Shown one piece after another: positions 31,592 to 43,553 of a stretch of 64,000 nt of DNA (position 1 is its first letter; every line of letters begins with the position of its first letter). The position numbers and the translations under genes are program-made. The stretch covers positions 434,001-498,000 of the forward strand of contig RBKR01000017.1 in NCBI GenBank assembly GCA_004835665.1, given 5' to 3'. This stretch comes from Phoma sp. XZ068. Its lineage: Eukaryota; Ascomycota; Dothideomycetes; Pleosporales; Didymellaceae. Under the pieces are notes generated by a model. That model was not told the DNA's origin. It ran no database searches and was given only the letters and a program-made list of their open reading frames with translations.

Positions 31592-32106
31592 GCGAGTGGG
31601 TATCTGTGGTCTGGGTTGCGAGGCGTAGGCGCGTTGCTCGCACGATGCTACGCTGCGGTTGGTTTGTGGTGGGAAGAGATTACAGTCTGGCATTTGGGTG
31701 TACTTTTGTAAGAATACCCTGCGACGGGTGTATAGGTATACGGATGTGTGGGTTTGTGAGGGCCTGTCTGGGCAGTGGGATAGTACGGGTGTGAAGAGAC
31801 GATGGGAAACATGGCATTATTGGCGTTTGGCAAGTTTACGGCGTTACAAGCTTTTGTTCAAGTATGTTTTCCAGCGGTTAGGATGCATGGTCATTGTTAT
31901 GGGATCTACACGGAACACGGGTGTATTTTGCACAGCGTAGCTGCGTAGCATGGAGTTGACTGCGGCTTTGAACATGGCTGGCGAGGTTTTCTCGGCCTTG
32001 TCATTTTCCGTGTCTGTACATATACAGTTTCTTCCCTATCCATTCTGTACTTCAATTGTGATCTATGCAATTACTCCAACATACCACCTCTGCTCCAATT
32101 CGCCCT
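31592..32106. other. Intergenic, convergent 3' ends
   Basis: 515 bp between SFT1 and ArfGAP stop codons, expected to carry both 3' UTRs. No gene seen. Confidence 0.5.
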
Positions 32107-33824
32107 TTACTCCCAAACATTGGAGAACAGATCATCGTTTCCTCCGCCAAATCCACCCGCAGGCTTGTTCGAGCTAGTAGTGTTGCTTGTTGCGGTCGTG
32201 GTCGTGGTCGTGGGCGCAGCACTGCTCCAACCGCCAAAGTCGTCATCGCCACCCCACCCAGGGCTCTTCGCCGGGGCGTGCGAGCTAGTTGCGGCAGGAG
32301 CGGCGGGCGCGGCAGGCTGGCTGGGAGCGCTGGAACCCCAAGCATCGTTGCTCCCCCAAGCGTCCATGTTACCATAGTTCACGGCCGGTTGGCTGGCCTT
32401 TGGTGCGGAAGGTTGAGACAGGTTGAATGCAGAGGATGCGGCAGGTGGGGAGGCCACAGGTGAGAATGTTTGCTGTGGAGCAGGCGCAGGCGCAGAGGGC
32501 ATCGAGAGGTCGAGGAGGTCACCCATGCCGCCCATGCTGGAGGATGAGGCTGCGGGCTTGGAGGGTGCAGGTGTGTTGAAGGAGGAGAAGTTGCCGAGGC
32601 CGGCTGAGGGGCTTGTTGTGCGGTTCTGGGCTGGAGGAGGCTTAGGCTTTGAGTCGAAGAAGTTGCCGCCGCCGCCAAACATGTTGGAGGAGGATGTGGA
32701 GGATGGCGACTTTGTGCTGGAAAAGGCGTCAAGGCCGGCGAAGGGCGAGGGCTTGGGTGCGGGCGCAGCATTGAAGGAGAGGCTGCCGAAGGCGTCGTTC
32801 ATGCCGCCAAAGGCTGACTGTGTGGGAGATGCTTGCGACTGAGGGGATGCAAGACCACCGAACGACTCTTGCCGCGCATGTTGCTGGGGCTGGGGCTGTG
32901 CTGCTTGCTTTGGCGCAGAGGCGTACAGTGACAAAATGGACTGCTTGAGGTCTGGCCTCGATGGAGCAGCAGAATTACCCGCAGGTCCTGTGCTGGAGGG
33001 CCTAGCTGGGGGTGCAGAGCTGCCACCAAGGAAATCCAGGCCCAGCAACGAGTCGCCAGCCTTTGTCTGTTTCGGAGGAGCAGCCTCTGCCTTTGGCGGT
33101 GGAGCTCTTGTGGCAGCTGGTGGTCCGGTGCTCGATCGAGGAGGGGTAGGGGCAGCGTCGCCGAAGAGGTCGATCACAGGCGCGGGCTTCGCTTGCGGGG
33201 GAGGTGGTGGTCTCGAGGCTGCAGCGTTTCCAGCCAGACGTTGCGAGGCAGATCGTTCGACCTGGATCTTCTCCTGCACCTTTGACAATGGCTGCAGACA
33301 GCTGTTAGTGGTGCCTCGCACTGTTCATGGTCTATACATACCATATCGTCGTCATCCTCGCCCAACGTTGAAGGATCCGGTATGGGCCCGTCCATAACCC
33401 AGCGCTTCGACTCATACTTTGTGCGAATGAAGTTCTCAATCTTGGCTTCTGAAGGCACATGCCCCGGCGCCAGCTTTGCTTCCCAGTATTTGTTCGCCCT
33501 GGCATTGCCCCACTTCAGCACGCTTTGCAGTTGCTCGTCTGTCCAGGTATCGAGGTCGACCGATTTGACCTTGGAGATGTGCGTGCCCATGCCACGGTGG
33601 ATTCCCGAGCACCGAATGCATATGAAGACGCCGAGGTTCCAGCTGGCCCATCGCGGGTCTGCAAGGTGGTTAGTCTGTGTGAGGCTGCGCATATGCTCAA
33701 ATGACCTACGCTTGTTCCTCTTGCAGTCCGAGCAAGTCTTGTTTCCCTCAAGCTTCACCAGGTTCTTGAGCGTCGCGCGGTTCTGCTCAGCGCGATCAGC
33801 GGCGGGATTGGGCCGCCGCGACAT
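32107..33824 (-). CDS. Arf GTPase-activating protein (Age2/SMAP-like)
   Basis: Exons 33824-33710, 33658-33342 and 33291-32107 give 538 residues. The ArfGAP domain covers about residues 12-130. Its zinc finger is TCSDCKRNKH joined across intron 1 to PRWASWNLGVFICIRC, followed by GIHRGMGTHISKVKSVDLD with the catalytic arginine finger in IHRGMG. The remaining 380 residues are disordered, rich in Pro, Ala, Ser and Gln, with FGG, DLF and NVW-type short motifs that in Arf regulators can bind clathrin or adaptors. The extreme end NDDLFSNVWE is typical of fungal homologues. It promotes GTP hydrolysis on Arf1 at the Golgi. Opposite-strand open frames here are by-products of this GC-rich low-complexity tail. 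Confidence 0.93.
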
Positions 33825-34316
33825 TGTGTGGGGTTGAGGTCGTGTGCGTGGAGACGGTGTCGAGTTTCAGTGGGTGCGATTGCCACTAGGTGGCTTTGAC
33901 GGGGAGGATTAGTGTCGGCGCACGACTCTATATCAAAGAACAGGTGGTGAGTGGGTTGCTGTAGCGGCCTAGGGATCTACCTATTCGTGCCCGAAACCAT
34001 TGACGTTTCCCAGCCTTGGCGGGAGGATAGTCGGCGGCATCTCACTATGATTGGCCATGTTCGAGCTTCGTTTCGCGGACATTGCTCGTGCAACAGTGCA
34101 GCTTCCACTATATACGCATATCACGGTGCAGACATAGCTGTAGTGGGTAGAATTATGCTCGTATCGGTGCAGGGGGCGCCCTGTCGTGCTGAGGATCTAC
34201 GTAGCGGCTAATCAGAGGTATGGCACTTCGAATGCCACCCTGGGTATCATGGGTCTAACGGTTCTGTTGTACAAGTTTCATCTCAAAGACAGATCATCGC
34301 GCCGTCTACCAAAAGT
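33825..34316. other. Intergenic, ArfGAP promoter
   Basis: 492 bp upstream of the ArfGAP start and downstream of the ZNF830-like stop. No gene seen. Confidence 0.5.
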
Positions 34317-35027
34317 TCATGCGGGACGAAATCGCCAGTCATCCCAGTCCTCGTCTTCATCTTCAGATTCGCTCGCCTCGTCGTCCGGTTGTATCTGCAT
34401 CGGCAATGCCTCTGTCGGCGCCGGCAGCTGGGCAGACTGACTTCGAAGCGCTTCTCTTTGTTCTCGTAGCTTTTTGACTCTTTCATCCAAGCCCTCCATT
34501 TCCTCAAACTCGTCCTCCAATGCTCTCGCAGCCTCTTCCTTCTCAGCTTCCATGTCCTCGTCTCTCCTCGCGCGTTGGGCACTCTGCTCCTCTCGAGCTT
34601 GTGCGGCAAGCTCAGCTGCAGTCATTGGCGCAGCTTCTATTACTGCGCCTGAAGCGTACGAGTGTTGTGGTCGTGGTGCCGGTTCCTTGTTCATCTCGGT
34701 CAAGAAGGCATCGAGCTCTGCTTCGGCGGACGGATCGAGTGGCGGGGCGGTGGGCTGTTGGGGCTCTACTGGCGGCGGTCCAAGTGCTGCTTCAGGTGCT
34801 GCTTCAGCTTGAGGCTCTTCAGGCTCGGCTCCAGCGTCAAAGAAGCCTGCTGGGACACCAGCCGCCTGCTCTGTTCGCGACCTCTTCTTCTCCTCTGTGC
34901 CATCGTCTACGGCCTTCCTTTTCCGCGAGACTGGCGCTGCTGCCGGGGGAGCTGATTGCTTTTGTGGCTTCTTTGCTTGCTCGCGTGCAGCTCTCTGCTG
35001 ACGCAGTAGCGTTCGTGCGTCCGCCAT
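34317..35027 (-). CDS. ZNF830-like coiled-coil nuclear protein lacking the C2H2 finger
   Basis: An intronless ORF of 236 residues. The start MADARTLLRQQRAAREQ resembles the N-terminus of ZNF830/CCDC16-type proteins. Basic KRKAVDDGTEEKKRSRT follows, then GVPAGFFDAG, similar to the GLPADFFD block of that family. The Ala/Pro linker leads to DAFLTEMNKE and a charged coiled coil (DEFEEMEGLDERVKKLREQ), ending in an acidic tail with a terminal DWDDWRFRPA. In the family a C2H2 finger normally follows the first helix. Here the protein has no cysteine at all, and the helix runs straight into the linker. Homologues act in pre-mRNA splicing and genome stability. The assignment is by pattern, moderate confidence. 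Confidence 0.65.
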   Translation of the reverse strand: MADARTLLRQQRAAREQAKKPQKQSAPPAAAPVSRKRKAVDDGTEEKKRSRTEQAAGVPAGFFDAGAEPEEPQAEAAPEAALGPPPVEPQQPTAPPLDPSAEAELDAFLTEMNKEPAPRPQHSYASGAVIEAAPMTAAELAAQAREEQSAQRARRDEDMEAEKEEAARALEDEFEEMEGLDERVKKLREQREALRSQSAQLPAPTEALPMQIQPDDEASESEDEDEDWDDWRFRPA

Positions 35028-35719
35028 TGTTGTACTCCAACTTTACGTGCAGTCAGGGCCGCAGGATCGGTCTCAGGGCGCCTTTGCGCAGTGTTGTTTG
35101 GTGATCGTCCTTGTGCACTGTCGTTGGTGCGTGCTCTTGTCGACTTTTGTCGGTGCTTGCTCTTGAAGCCAATGCGCCGAACAATCGACAATGACATGCG
35201 ACCAAGCCTAAAGCCGGCTAGCGGCAATGACGCTGCGCCCGGCCGAAGCTCCGGCTAACGTAACGTCTGGAGTCAAAGCTCAGCATCTCCTCACGCCCTC
35301 CACCACACGACTCTTGCGACCGACGCTCCCCCCGCCACCACACCCCATTGCCTCTCTACGCCGCGCTCACTACTGCGCGCACTTACCAGTCTTTCTTTCG
35401 CGTGAACTCACCACGAGCAACGCGTCCATAGATCGCGCGACACCAGCTTCGAGCTTGGTGGAGGTCCTGCACGAGCCTGACAACAGAGGGCGCATTCCCT
35501 GTCGCGCCTTCTGCTTCTCGAGAGACGGCAAGAGCGCTTGTTTGCGCTTGCACCCCTAGCTAGACGCTCACTCCAGCGCCTCTGTTTGCCCGCGCAGCTG
35601 CTTGCCCGGCGGCCTGGAGCCCTCTATAGAGAGATTGTGAACCTGCTTGAGCCCATTTTTTAAGCTGCTGCACCCGTCATCGCGTCTGTATTGAGCCCAT
35701 TTCGCCCGCATCAGACATC
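35028..35719. promoter_or_regulatory. Divergent promoter region, ZNF830-like (-) and BYE1 (+)
   Basis: 692 bp between divergent starts, GC-rich, without a TATA-like element close to either start. A plus-strand open frame at 35.2-35.5 kb has no protein features and is probably non-coding. Confidence 0.5.
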
Positions 35720-38409
35720 ATGGCCGGTAAGCAATACCCACGACATGCGACAGGACGACGAGGCCGTTGCGCGCCCCTCACCACCCCTCAACGCGCGCAA
35801 CAGCTCCCACATCTGACGCTGAGGCTAACGTACCCGCTATAGACGAGACACGCCGTTCTGGCCGCGCCAACAAGGGCCACCACAGGAGCCGCGATCTTGA
35901 CGAGCCTGTGACCGCGCAGAAGCCCAAGGGAAAGGCCGGAAAGGGCGGCAAGAAGGCTGCCACCCCGGCAGAGACACCCACACAATCTGTTGAACCGGAG
36001 GAAGAAGAGGAAGAGGAGGAGGGAGATGAGGAGGAAGAGACCATCTACCGCTGCGTATGCGGCGTGCAGCGCGAGATCGGCGGACGCGACATGATCTGCT
36101 GCGACAACTGCGACGCATGGCAGCACAACGTCTGCCTGGGCCTGCCTTCGAGTGCCGACTGGGGCGACAAGCCATACTACTGCGAGCAGTGCAGGCCCGA
36201 CGACCACAAAGAGCTGCTGGCTGCCATGGCGCGCGGAGAAAAGCCATGGGCGCGTAAGAAGGGCACGAAGAACAAGCCGCGTGCCAGCGACGTCAAGGGC
36301 GAGTCCCAGACGCCGCAGCCAACCAGCGCTCCAAAGCAAACTGAGCCCAAACCATCTGTCGAAGCAACGCCCACTCCTGCGCCTGCAGCCAAGGAAAGCT
36401 CCAATGGTGCCACGGCACAGGTATGTCACTTATCCAATTCTGCAACCGGGTAAGCCCATGCTAATTACCAACAGGTTGAAGAGGCACCAAAGAGCCAGCC
36501 CCAGTCTCCACTGGGCGAAAAGCGCCGTCACGAGTCGATTGCCGAGAAGGACACCAAGAGCGACACCAAGAACAAGAAGAGGCGCAAGTCGAGCCAGCAC
36601 CAGGAGAAGACCCCTACGAAGACCACGGATATCGCCTCTCTCCCCGAGAAGCAGAGAGCTATCGCAGAGAAGCTGCAAGACATTATGGCGCCCCTGATCA
36701 CAGAGGCTTCTGACCACAGAGGCTTTCGCATTCCTGATGGTCAGACAGCAAAGTCACTCGCCACACGCTTCGTTTTGCAAATCTGCCACGCTGCTGTGGA
36801 GCACCATGGCGAGCCATCCGGCCCAAACTCACCTTTCGCCGAACGCCTGCGCACCATCATGTTCAACGTGAAGAAGAACGCGTTCCTCATCGATCGCTTG
36901 TTGTCAGGCAGTCTTAAGGCTGATGAGCTGTCGACCATGGCAACCGAAGAAATGGCAAGCGAAGACAAGCAGCGAGAGTATGCGGCTATGAGAGAGGCTG
37001 CCGAGAAGCAGTTGATTTTGACCGAAGAGACGGCACCTCGAATGCGCAAGACACATAAAGGGGACGAAATTGTGGATGACGAGAACACGAACGACAACAC
37101 AGAGTTCCGGCCCCCACAGCTGAGGGAGCGGGAGACTGAGGACGAAGAACATGGTGTACGACCCAACTCTCCTGGTCGCGATCGCCCGTCTCAAACCCCC
37201 GTCGATGCAGCTCATCCGTTGTCAGTGAACACTGACAGTGCGCGACGACCTTCGACCAACTTCGATATCAACTCTGTCTTTGAAAAGGTCCGATCGCCTC
37301 AGAATACCCAGCAAGCTTTCATTCCACGCAGGCAGAGCTCGATCCAAGAGAAGCCACAACAATCAGTCGACGATGCAGACGTCGACCGGCTGCTCAAGGA
37401 AGAAGACAATGATGTAGAGATGTCTGGATACACGTCAGACCCAACCGTATGTTGGCAGGGATCCATCACCATGCAGTCCATGGAGCCTTTCGATGCCGTT
37501 GCTCGATATGTCGCGGGCGGCGACTTCGGTCAGGTTGTGCCTTGGGAGAAGCTGCTCACGAAGCAAGTATCCATCCAAGGCCGTATAGAAAACGCCAAGG
37601 GTGATGATTACATCCGCGGCATTGCGAGATCAGAAAGTCATGAGGTCGCTATCTTGGCAATCAGCCCAGTCACCTCCGAGGGACGGGCAGTGTTCGACCA
37701 CCTGTATGAGTACTTCCACTCTAGGCAGCGCTGGGGTGTTGTTCCCATCGATTCGAGCAACGAGATCTTGCGGGACCTCTACCTTATCCCAGTCGAAGCA
37801 GGCGGTAGCAATCTACCTCCTTTCATCGACATGCTCGAGCACTGCACTGTCGAAACACCTCGCAAGGAGCACATGCTGTTGCTCACCCTCATTGCTAAGC
37901 TGCCAGAGGTCAAGCCTCAGTTTCCCCCAACAGAGCACTTCGAGCGCTACCCAGCGCAAGAACTTGCTGGTCAGATTGCTCAGCCCGCACCACCGATGGT
38001 GGCGCCCCAGAACGGCCTGCCTCATGGCCCAAGTCCATCGCCAGTCACTACGAATCCTCACGCACCCCAATACTCACCAATGGCTGGCAACTTCCCACCA
38101 GCACCATACGGCAACCCTTACGCTGCACCACCCATGACCACTGCACAGCCACCACCCCAGCCCACTGTAAACGCTCCGGCGCACCACCGTATTCCCAAAG
38201 CCTTGGAGATTCTGGGACCGTACATCGACTCACCCGTTGTTATCCAAATGCTCAACAGCTTCAGCCAAAACGAAGCAGTCGCACAGAAGCAGATGAGCAG
38301 CCTGAGGGATATCTTCGATCAGGTTCCTGAGGCAAGGGAGAACATCCAGGTTCTCACACAACATCTGGCGCAGAAGAGTGAGCCGCAGCAGCAACAGAAC
38401 GCGTCATAG
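35720..38409 (+). CDS. BYE1: BYE1-like transcription regulator: PHD finger, TFIIS central domain, SPOC domain
   Basis: Exons 35720-35726 (only 7 nt, ATGGCCG), 35843-36420 and 36475-38409 give 839 residues beginning MADETRRSGRANKGHH. A Glu-rich run precedes a PHD finger (YRCVCGVQREIGG, MICCDNCDAWQHNVC, YYCEQC), which in this family reads H3K4me3. The TFIIS central domain spans about residues 245-390 (EKQRAIAEKLQDIMAPLI, FAERLRTIMFNVKKN). The SPOC domain starts at WQGSITMQSMEPFDAVAR and includes RWGVVPIDSS and LRDLYLIPVE. The Pro/Gln-rich C-terminus ends with a short helical block. Yeast Bye1 binds RNA polymerase II on active chromatin and modulates early elongation. The tiny first exon makes the start easy to mis-annotate. 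Confidence 0.94.
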
Positions 38410-40494
38410 AAGAAGCGTGACAGCTTCATTCAACCCCATGGGCCGCTTGAGCCACCGGCCTCACCGTTCAATGCACAAGACTGGGCTTTGCACGACGTGC
38501 GCGTCTCGAAGAAATGGCTGGCGCCAGGACAGAGGTGAGGGATAGAGTCTTCAAAATGATGGAGGGAAGAGGATGTCGTTCTTTTGCACATTGTTGTTTT
38601 CGTCTTGATACCCCATATGTGGAGCGGCGATGGGGGCTCTGTGTCGATGCGTCTTGGATATTGAAATCTTATTGGTACTGTATGCACAATCGCTGATGTT
38701 TTTGTTTACTTAATTCGGCCCGTACAATATGCCTGCACCGCATGTCGATTTCCCAATCGCACGGAACGCTTATGCCCCATGACCTTGACAGTGTTACACA
38801 AGCGCCAAGCTCGCTTGACAGTTCGCTACAATCCACACCTCCACCAAAACTTCCTGATCAGGGAAACAGTGGCAGTCTCCCTTGCAGGCCCAACCTCAAC
38901 ACGGAGCCTCTTGCTTCGGTTGCGCATGTGATGATCGACGTAGCGCCCTTACGTGCCTCGTTTAATCGGTAAGACTACTGTACTCAAACATTCACTAAGG
39001 TTTAACATGAGACCTGGTTGACCAACAGCCGAAGCGCCACGATTACAAAGTGTGAAGAAGCGAATTTTAGCACTTTCTGCTCATGAGTTCTCCTTGAGTA
39101 GAGACTTCTTCGTCGTGAGGATGTCAGGCCCAGCCCTGCGCTCAGCCTTATGCCTCGTATTTGACCGGCACAACGCACGCTGTCGCCATCTATTGGTAAA
39201 GATGACGGACACGGGAGCGGCTATTTCCCACAGCGAGTCGCAAACTTGCCTGTTGCAGGCAACTGCATGGAGCCGTGAATCAGGGCGGAGGCTGTTGCGG
39301 GCTCTAGCGCGGACAGGGATGTGATGACTGAGCATTTAGCTCTTGCTAGCCTCATGCTTCGACCGGCGGACCTTCCCATCGCCGATTCACGATGCGACGA
39401 CCTGCTCCTGCTTGGCTGATTGGTGTGTAGAGCGCGGATACGGTAGCCGTGCTGCAATCGATGGATGTTGAGAAGTTACCGCTTGTGGAGGACGGTGTTA
39501 CGGTACCGACCAGTTACACAGTTGCTCCGAGGAGAAAGATGATGGAGGAATGGGTGCTCGACATACGGAGGCATCTTCGCCTATCTTGTTTTCAGAGAGA
39601 GAACTCAAGCTCAAATCACCAACTCCATATCATGATTCATCGCCTCGTCGAACTCACGCAAGCATCATTCTCAACAGCTATCTTGAACCCTTCCCATCCC
39701 CCAATCCCAAGAGAGGTTTACTCACGTAATTCTTTTTCTTTGCGTGACTGCTACACTCGGGTACGGTATCCGCACCGCAATCCACACATGTCTCAGGAAC
39801 TTCCTGAATGAGCTGCATCTCAGCTTCAAATATAGGAATGCGGGTGCTGTACCCGCTTTGAGAGTACGCAAGGACACTATGGGACCTGCACGGTGCGTTG
39901 AATACGTCTGATACGTTAAGGTGTGATACAAAAAAAGAGAGGAGAGTGGCGCCCGTACTCGAGAACCTGCGTGTGTAAAGACGATGCAAGGATTTCGAGG
40001 GCTGTGAAGAGACAGGTGTGAAACGAGAGGCGGGTATTAATGGAGCAGTTTAGTGTTGTAGACATTACATTGACTCAGATGCTGTATTGTTGTAACATGT
40101 AGACCATAAAGCCCGCATAGCGAGTTCTCCCTCTGGTGCATTTCCTTGACTGTGAGCTGTGAATTGCGTAGCTCGAAGACAATCAGCGAAACTGTAATCT
40201 GCTTGAAGTGAAATTGTGGGGACTTGTGGGTTGTGAAGTCTGCGCGAAGTGCAAGCGGACCTGGCTGGACCTGGCCGGCAAGGTCGGAGGATCCGAGCGT
40301 CCGCACCTTTGAACAGGGCTCGTTTGATCTAGCAACGCATTACAGCGTCGACTGACCGCAGGGGGTGTTAGACCAATGTCCACAGGCCTGCTCGGCTATG
40401 AATTACACCCCTGCTTGGCGGGGGTATGCAGACGTCAACAAGACGTACAATTGTCACCGCTTTTTCTCATAGCCTAGGAAACATCGAACGGCGC
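38410..40494. other. 2.1-kb region without supportable gene
   Basis: BYE1 3' flank at left, 3' flank of the Zn2Cys6 gene at right. Scattered open frames of 60-120 codons on both strands lack recognisable protein features and conserved splice continuations. No tRNA, repeat array or transposon end was seen. Confidence 0.5.
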
Positions 40495-42268
40495 TCACAG
40501 GTGCATCCACGCTCCGACCAACCCATGCATCCCCTTCTTCTCTCCCCACCTCTTCAACATCGCCATCGCATTATTCGTCAATTCCTTCGTTGGCCCAAGA
40601 ATAGCCACAACTACAACAGGCGTCACACTTCCTATAAAGTCAAACCCAACTGTTTTTGACCCTTCTAGTTGACCCGCGGTGCTTAATATGACCTCCGCAG
40701 ACCGCACAGCTTGATCGAGGAGTGCCAAATTAGAACGTGACGATGACGGTAACGGAGTCGACGAAAAGGGTGATGATCGCGTGTTCGCTTCGTATACATT
40801 TGGGTCCTGCGTATTGAGTTTGTGCAGGAGACGGATAAGGGTTAGTTGGACGGCCTCGTATGTCGCAATCATAAGCGTAGCGAAATGATCTGGAAGGACT
40901 GCATCTGTCGAGCCTTCGAACGCAGGTTTGACGTTGCTGACGGTTAGATTGGCCAAGTTCGCCTCTACGCCGTGGAGGCCTGATGATGGTGTGGTAAGAT
41001 AAGGGTATGCCGCTGCGCATGCGTCAAGATCTTCAAAGAGCTCTTTCGTTCGCTTGCGGCAAGGTTCTAGATCAACGTTTGGTGGAAAAGGAGAGTTGAA
41101 AAAGGTTTGTAAGCTGCCCTCGATGTGACATAGACCAGTGCAGCCAGGTATCATGAGCATGAGGTCGGTGAGGTCTTGGCGGGCGTTGCGGACCATGTTG
41201 ATAAAGGGTATCGTCATCCAATCTGGCGATGCAAAAACAGAGGGCTTGTTCAGGATGAGAGCTTTTTGTGCCTGTTTCGGTGTCAGCAAATTAACCTTGT
41301 GGGGTGCTGGTGATAGCTTACATCAGCCTTTCGCATGGCTTGGAATAAGGGCCAAACCACGCCAGATGTGCAATTCTCAGGCCCTCGCATCTTTATGATC
41401 TCACATGCGGCAGCTACATGATGGAGTACACTGTCGGAGGTTGTACCGGCATACACCTCGTATAGTCCTAGGATTATGGGCACTAATATCTCCTCTTCGT
41501 CCGGTATTCGATTGGAGCCGTCTAATTGCTTTAGCGACATTCTTTGCGCATTAAGCGACACTGTGTACCATCGGTATGAGTCTAATAGTATGGTGGGATC
41601 ATGGTGTAACTTCGCGAAAAAGGCCATGGATGCTGAACGCATTGATAGCTTTACTGCGGGTTTGGCCGACTTGCGATGTATGACCGGCAAGTGAGTGAGC
41701 CAAGGTATCTCGGTAGAGGAACGAGTGGTCTGGTTCATCTCAACAAAATGTAGTAGAAAGGCCATGTCCAGCGCATCGCCCAGGATCCTGGAAGGCTGGT
41801 ATAGCTGGGGCGTCCTATATTGATATCGTATTGTCGCAATAGCTTTCTCCGCTTCTGGTAGCAGTACTTTGGCCACGTTGGACGTCGCTGACAAGGGCAC
41901 ATTTTGAAGCGAAACTTCTGAATCAGAGGGCTCTGACTTCGTTGTCGAGGCAGAATCTCTCCTAGACGACGTCTGCTCTGACCCGTTGTCTTTGCGCCCA
42001 GGTAACAAAGCGGTGGTTCTCGATACTGCTTTCTTTTTCCTCGCTCGTGGCTTGGTGACTCGGTCAGTCATATCAATGATGACCGAGCCTATGATGGGAC
42101 CCGAGCATTGCAGCCCCAGGCGCCGGCATTGGTTGCAGAACTCTGGAGTCTCATCGCACTGTCGTATTGCTTTTAGTTCCCGGCCGATCTCCACTGGGCT
42201 CTTGACGGTACCTTGACGCGGCGCTCACGGCATTGGGTGCACGCTCTGCTTCTTTGGGCTTTGGGCAT
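40495..42268 (-). CDS. Zn2Cys6 fungal transcription factor
   Basis: Exons 42268-42212, 42158-41322 and 41271-40495 join in phase to 556 residues. The binuclear zinc cluster is split by intron 1: RACTQCRERRVK is encoded in exon 1 and CDETPEFCNQCRRLGLQC in exon 2, completing the six-cysteine pattern. A basic linker (TKPRARKKKAVSRTT) follows. The rest matches the middle-homology style of fungal regulators, with AFLLHFVEMNQT and a block of short helices to the C-terminus. Such proteins bind CGG-type sites as nuclear regulators. No co-regulated cluster adjoins, so targets cannot be inferred. The N-terminal exon is only 57 nt; a model starting later would lose DNA binding. Confidence 0.9.
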
Positions 42269-42815
42269 GAGTAAGATGTTGGCGATATGTCATTCCACGT
42301 GGATATGGTGGAGCGAAAATGAATGGGGGAATTCCAGCGACGCGGACGAGCCGGCGGTGTTGATTTGGCCGGTGGACCACATGCAGGTGTCATCATACAG
42401 CCCGCTAACAGCCGCACACTAACAAGGATTGGGATGCCCTGCGGGGGCAGCTGTGGCTGTTCCGCCACTTGGCAGTAGTGTTTCAGCCAAAGTATAGGCC
42501 TGTCAGATGCCCAAATGGCATGTGATGAGGCTGTCTCGACTGTTGCACTTCATAGACTGTCAAAAAGGTGATTTGTGTGTAAGTTTGGGGCAATGCAGGT
42601 AGCTCCTGTGTCGCAGATCACCAACGCAAAATTCTACCGAGACCGAGGACTCGGCTGCATGTAGCCTGCAGGAGCAACCAGAAAAGGAACATGAAAGGTG
42701 TCAGAACAGTCTTGTGTGTTTGGGTGATTGGTTGATTGGTCATCTCGACACCATGCCGAGACATTTAATTTTGCTATTCATCCACCTTCTTCCTTTGTAG
42801 GTATGGATCTCGCTT
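42269..42815. other. Intergenic, Zn2Cys6 promoter
   Basis: 547 bp between the regulator's start and the stop of the next minus-strand gene. No gene seen. Confidence 0.5.
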
Positions 42816-43130
42816 CTACAAGTCGCCCTTCTCGCTCTTGTTCTTGCCCTCCTGTTGCAGCTCCTTAATATGGCTGTCATGGTCGTTGACGTGCTGCTTG
42901 TCGGCCGCAATGTTGCTCTCGCCGGCGCTGGCAAGATCCTCGCGCCATCGCCCCTTGCCCTCTTTCTGCTCTTTCAGTTGCTCCTGCTTCTTTTGCTCCA
43001 GCTCTTCTGGTGTGCGGTTGCTATCCTCCTTCAATGCCATACGCGGTGTTGTGGAGAGCGCGCGGCATGTGATGGGTGTGCAGGAGGAGGCGATGGGGCG
43101 GAAAGCCGAGATGAGGACGCGAGGAGCCAT
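42816..43130 (-). CDS. Small probably mitochondrial, hydrophilic stress-type protein, unknown
   Basis: 104 residues from ATG 43130; the open frame extends further upstream, but that part looks like 5' UTR. The N-terminus MAPRVLISAFRPIASSCTPI followed by RALSTTPRMALKED has few acids, several Arg and Ser, and an RALSTTPR-like cleavage region, so mitochondrial import is likely. The mature part is very charged (LEQKKQEQLKEQKEGKGRWRE, SAGESNIAADKQHVNDHD), rich in Glu, Lys and Gln, and looks intrinsically disordered. It resembles small conserved fungal mitochondrial proteins without known function. A perfect CRE-like TGACGTCA lies 157 bp upstream of the start. Confidence 0.75.
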   Translation of the reverse strand: MAPRVLISAFRPIASSCTPITCRALSTTPRMALKEDSNRTPEELEQKKQEQLKEQKEGKGRWREDLASAGESNIAADKQHVNDHDSHIKELQQEGKNKSEKGDL

Positions 43131-43286
43131 TGTGATGCTATTGTGAAGATAGTGATAGTGTGGTGGAAGGTACTCGAGAAGCAATTGAACCTGTGTAATG
43201 TGTCCTTGACGTGTTATGGGTAGAAGAAAAGAGCTTTGCAAGCAGTCGAGCACAAAAGTTGGACCTCCCAAAATGCATCATTGCCA

Positions 43287-43294
43287 TGACGTCA
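43287..43294. promoter_or_regulatory. TGACGTCA (CRE-like bZIP site)
   Basis: Perfect palindrome 157 bp upstream of the small mitochondrial-type gene at 42816-43130. Followed by CCTG. A site of the same sequence occurs at comparable distance upstream of the other such gene at 48776-49177, suggesting shared Atf1/AtfA-type stress control (inference). Confidence 0.5.
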
Positions 43295-43553
43295 CCTGTT
43301 AGCGCGAAATTGTCAACACCAAGATGGAAGCCTTATGTACCCCACGATGTGCAATGACGATTTAGATATGCTCGGATGGCCATGTTACTTGTCGGTGAGC
43401 TTCGTTGCTCTGTTACTGTCCGACTGCCTTCAGTTGCTGTGATCCTATTAACGTTTTCGCTCCTGACGTCCTACATGTCTACAGCACAGTATCGAGGCAG
43501 ACATTGTCCCAATAAAGAAGTATACACATTATTGGTTTCCTCGAAACAGTATT

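Noticed and set aside
32120..33397. Several long open frames opposite the ArfGAP tail
   Set aside because: Shadows of a GC-rich, low-complexity coding sequence; they have no motifs and contradict the well-supported minus-strand gene.
9874..42268. A secondary-metabolite cluster (methyltransferase, P450, dehydrogenase, Zn2Cys6 factor, permease)
   Set aside because: The genes are spread over 40 kb among housekeeping genes, the methyltransferase is truncated, and no PKS, NRPS, terpene or DMATS gene is present.
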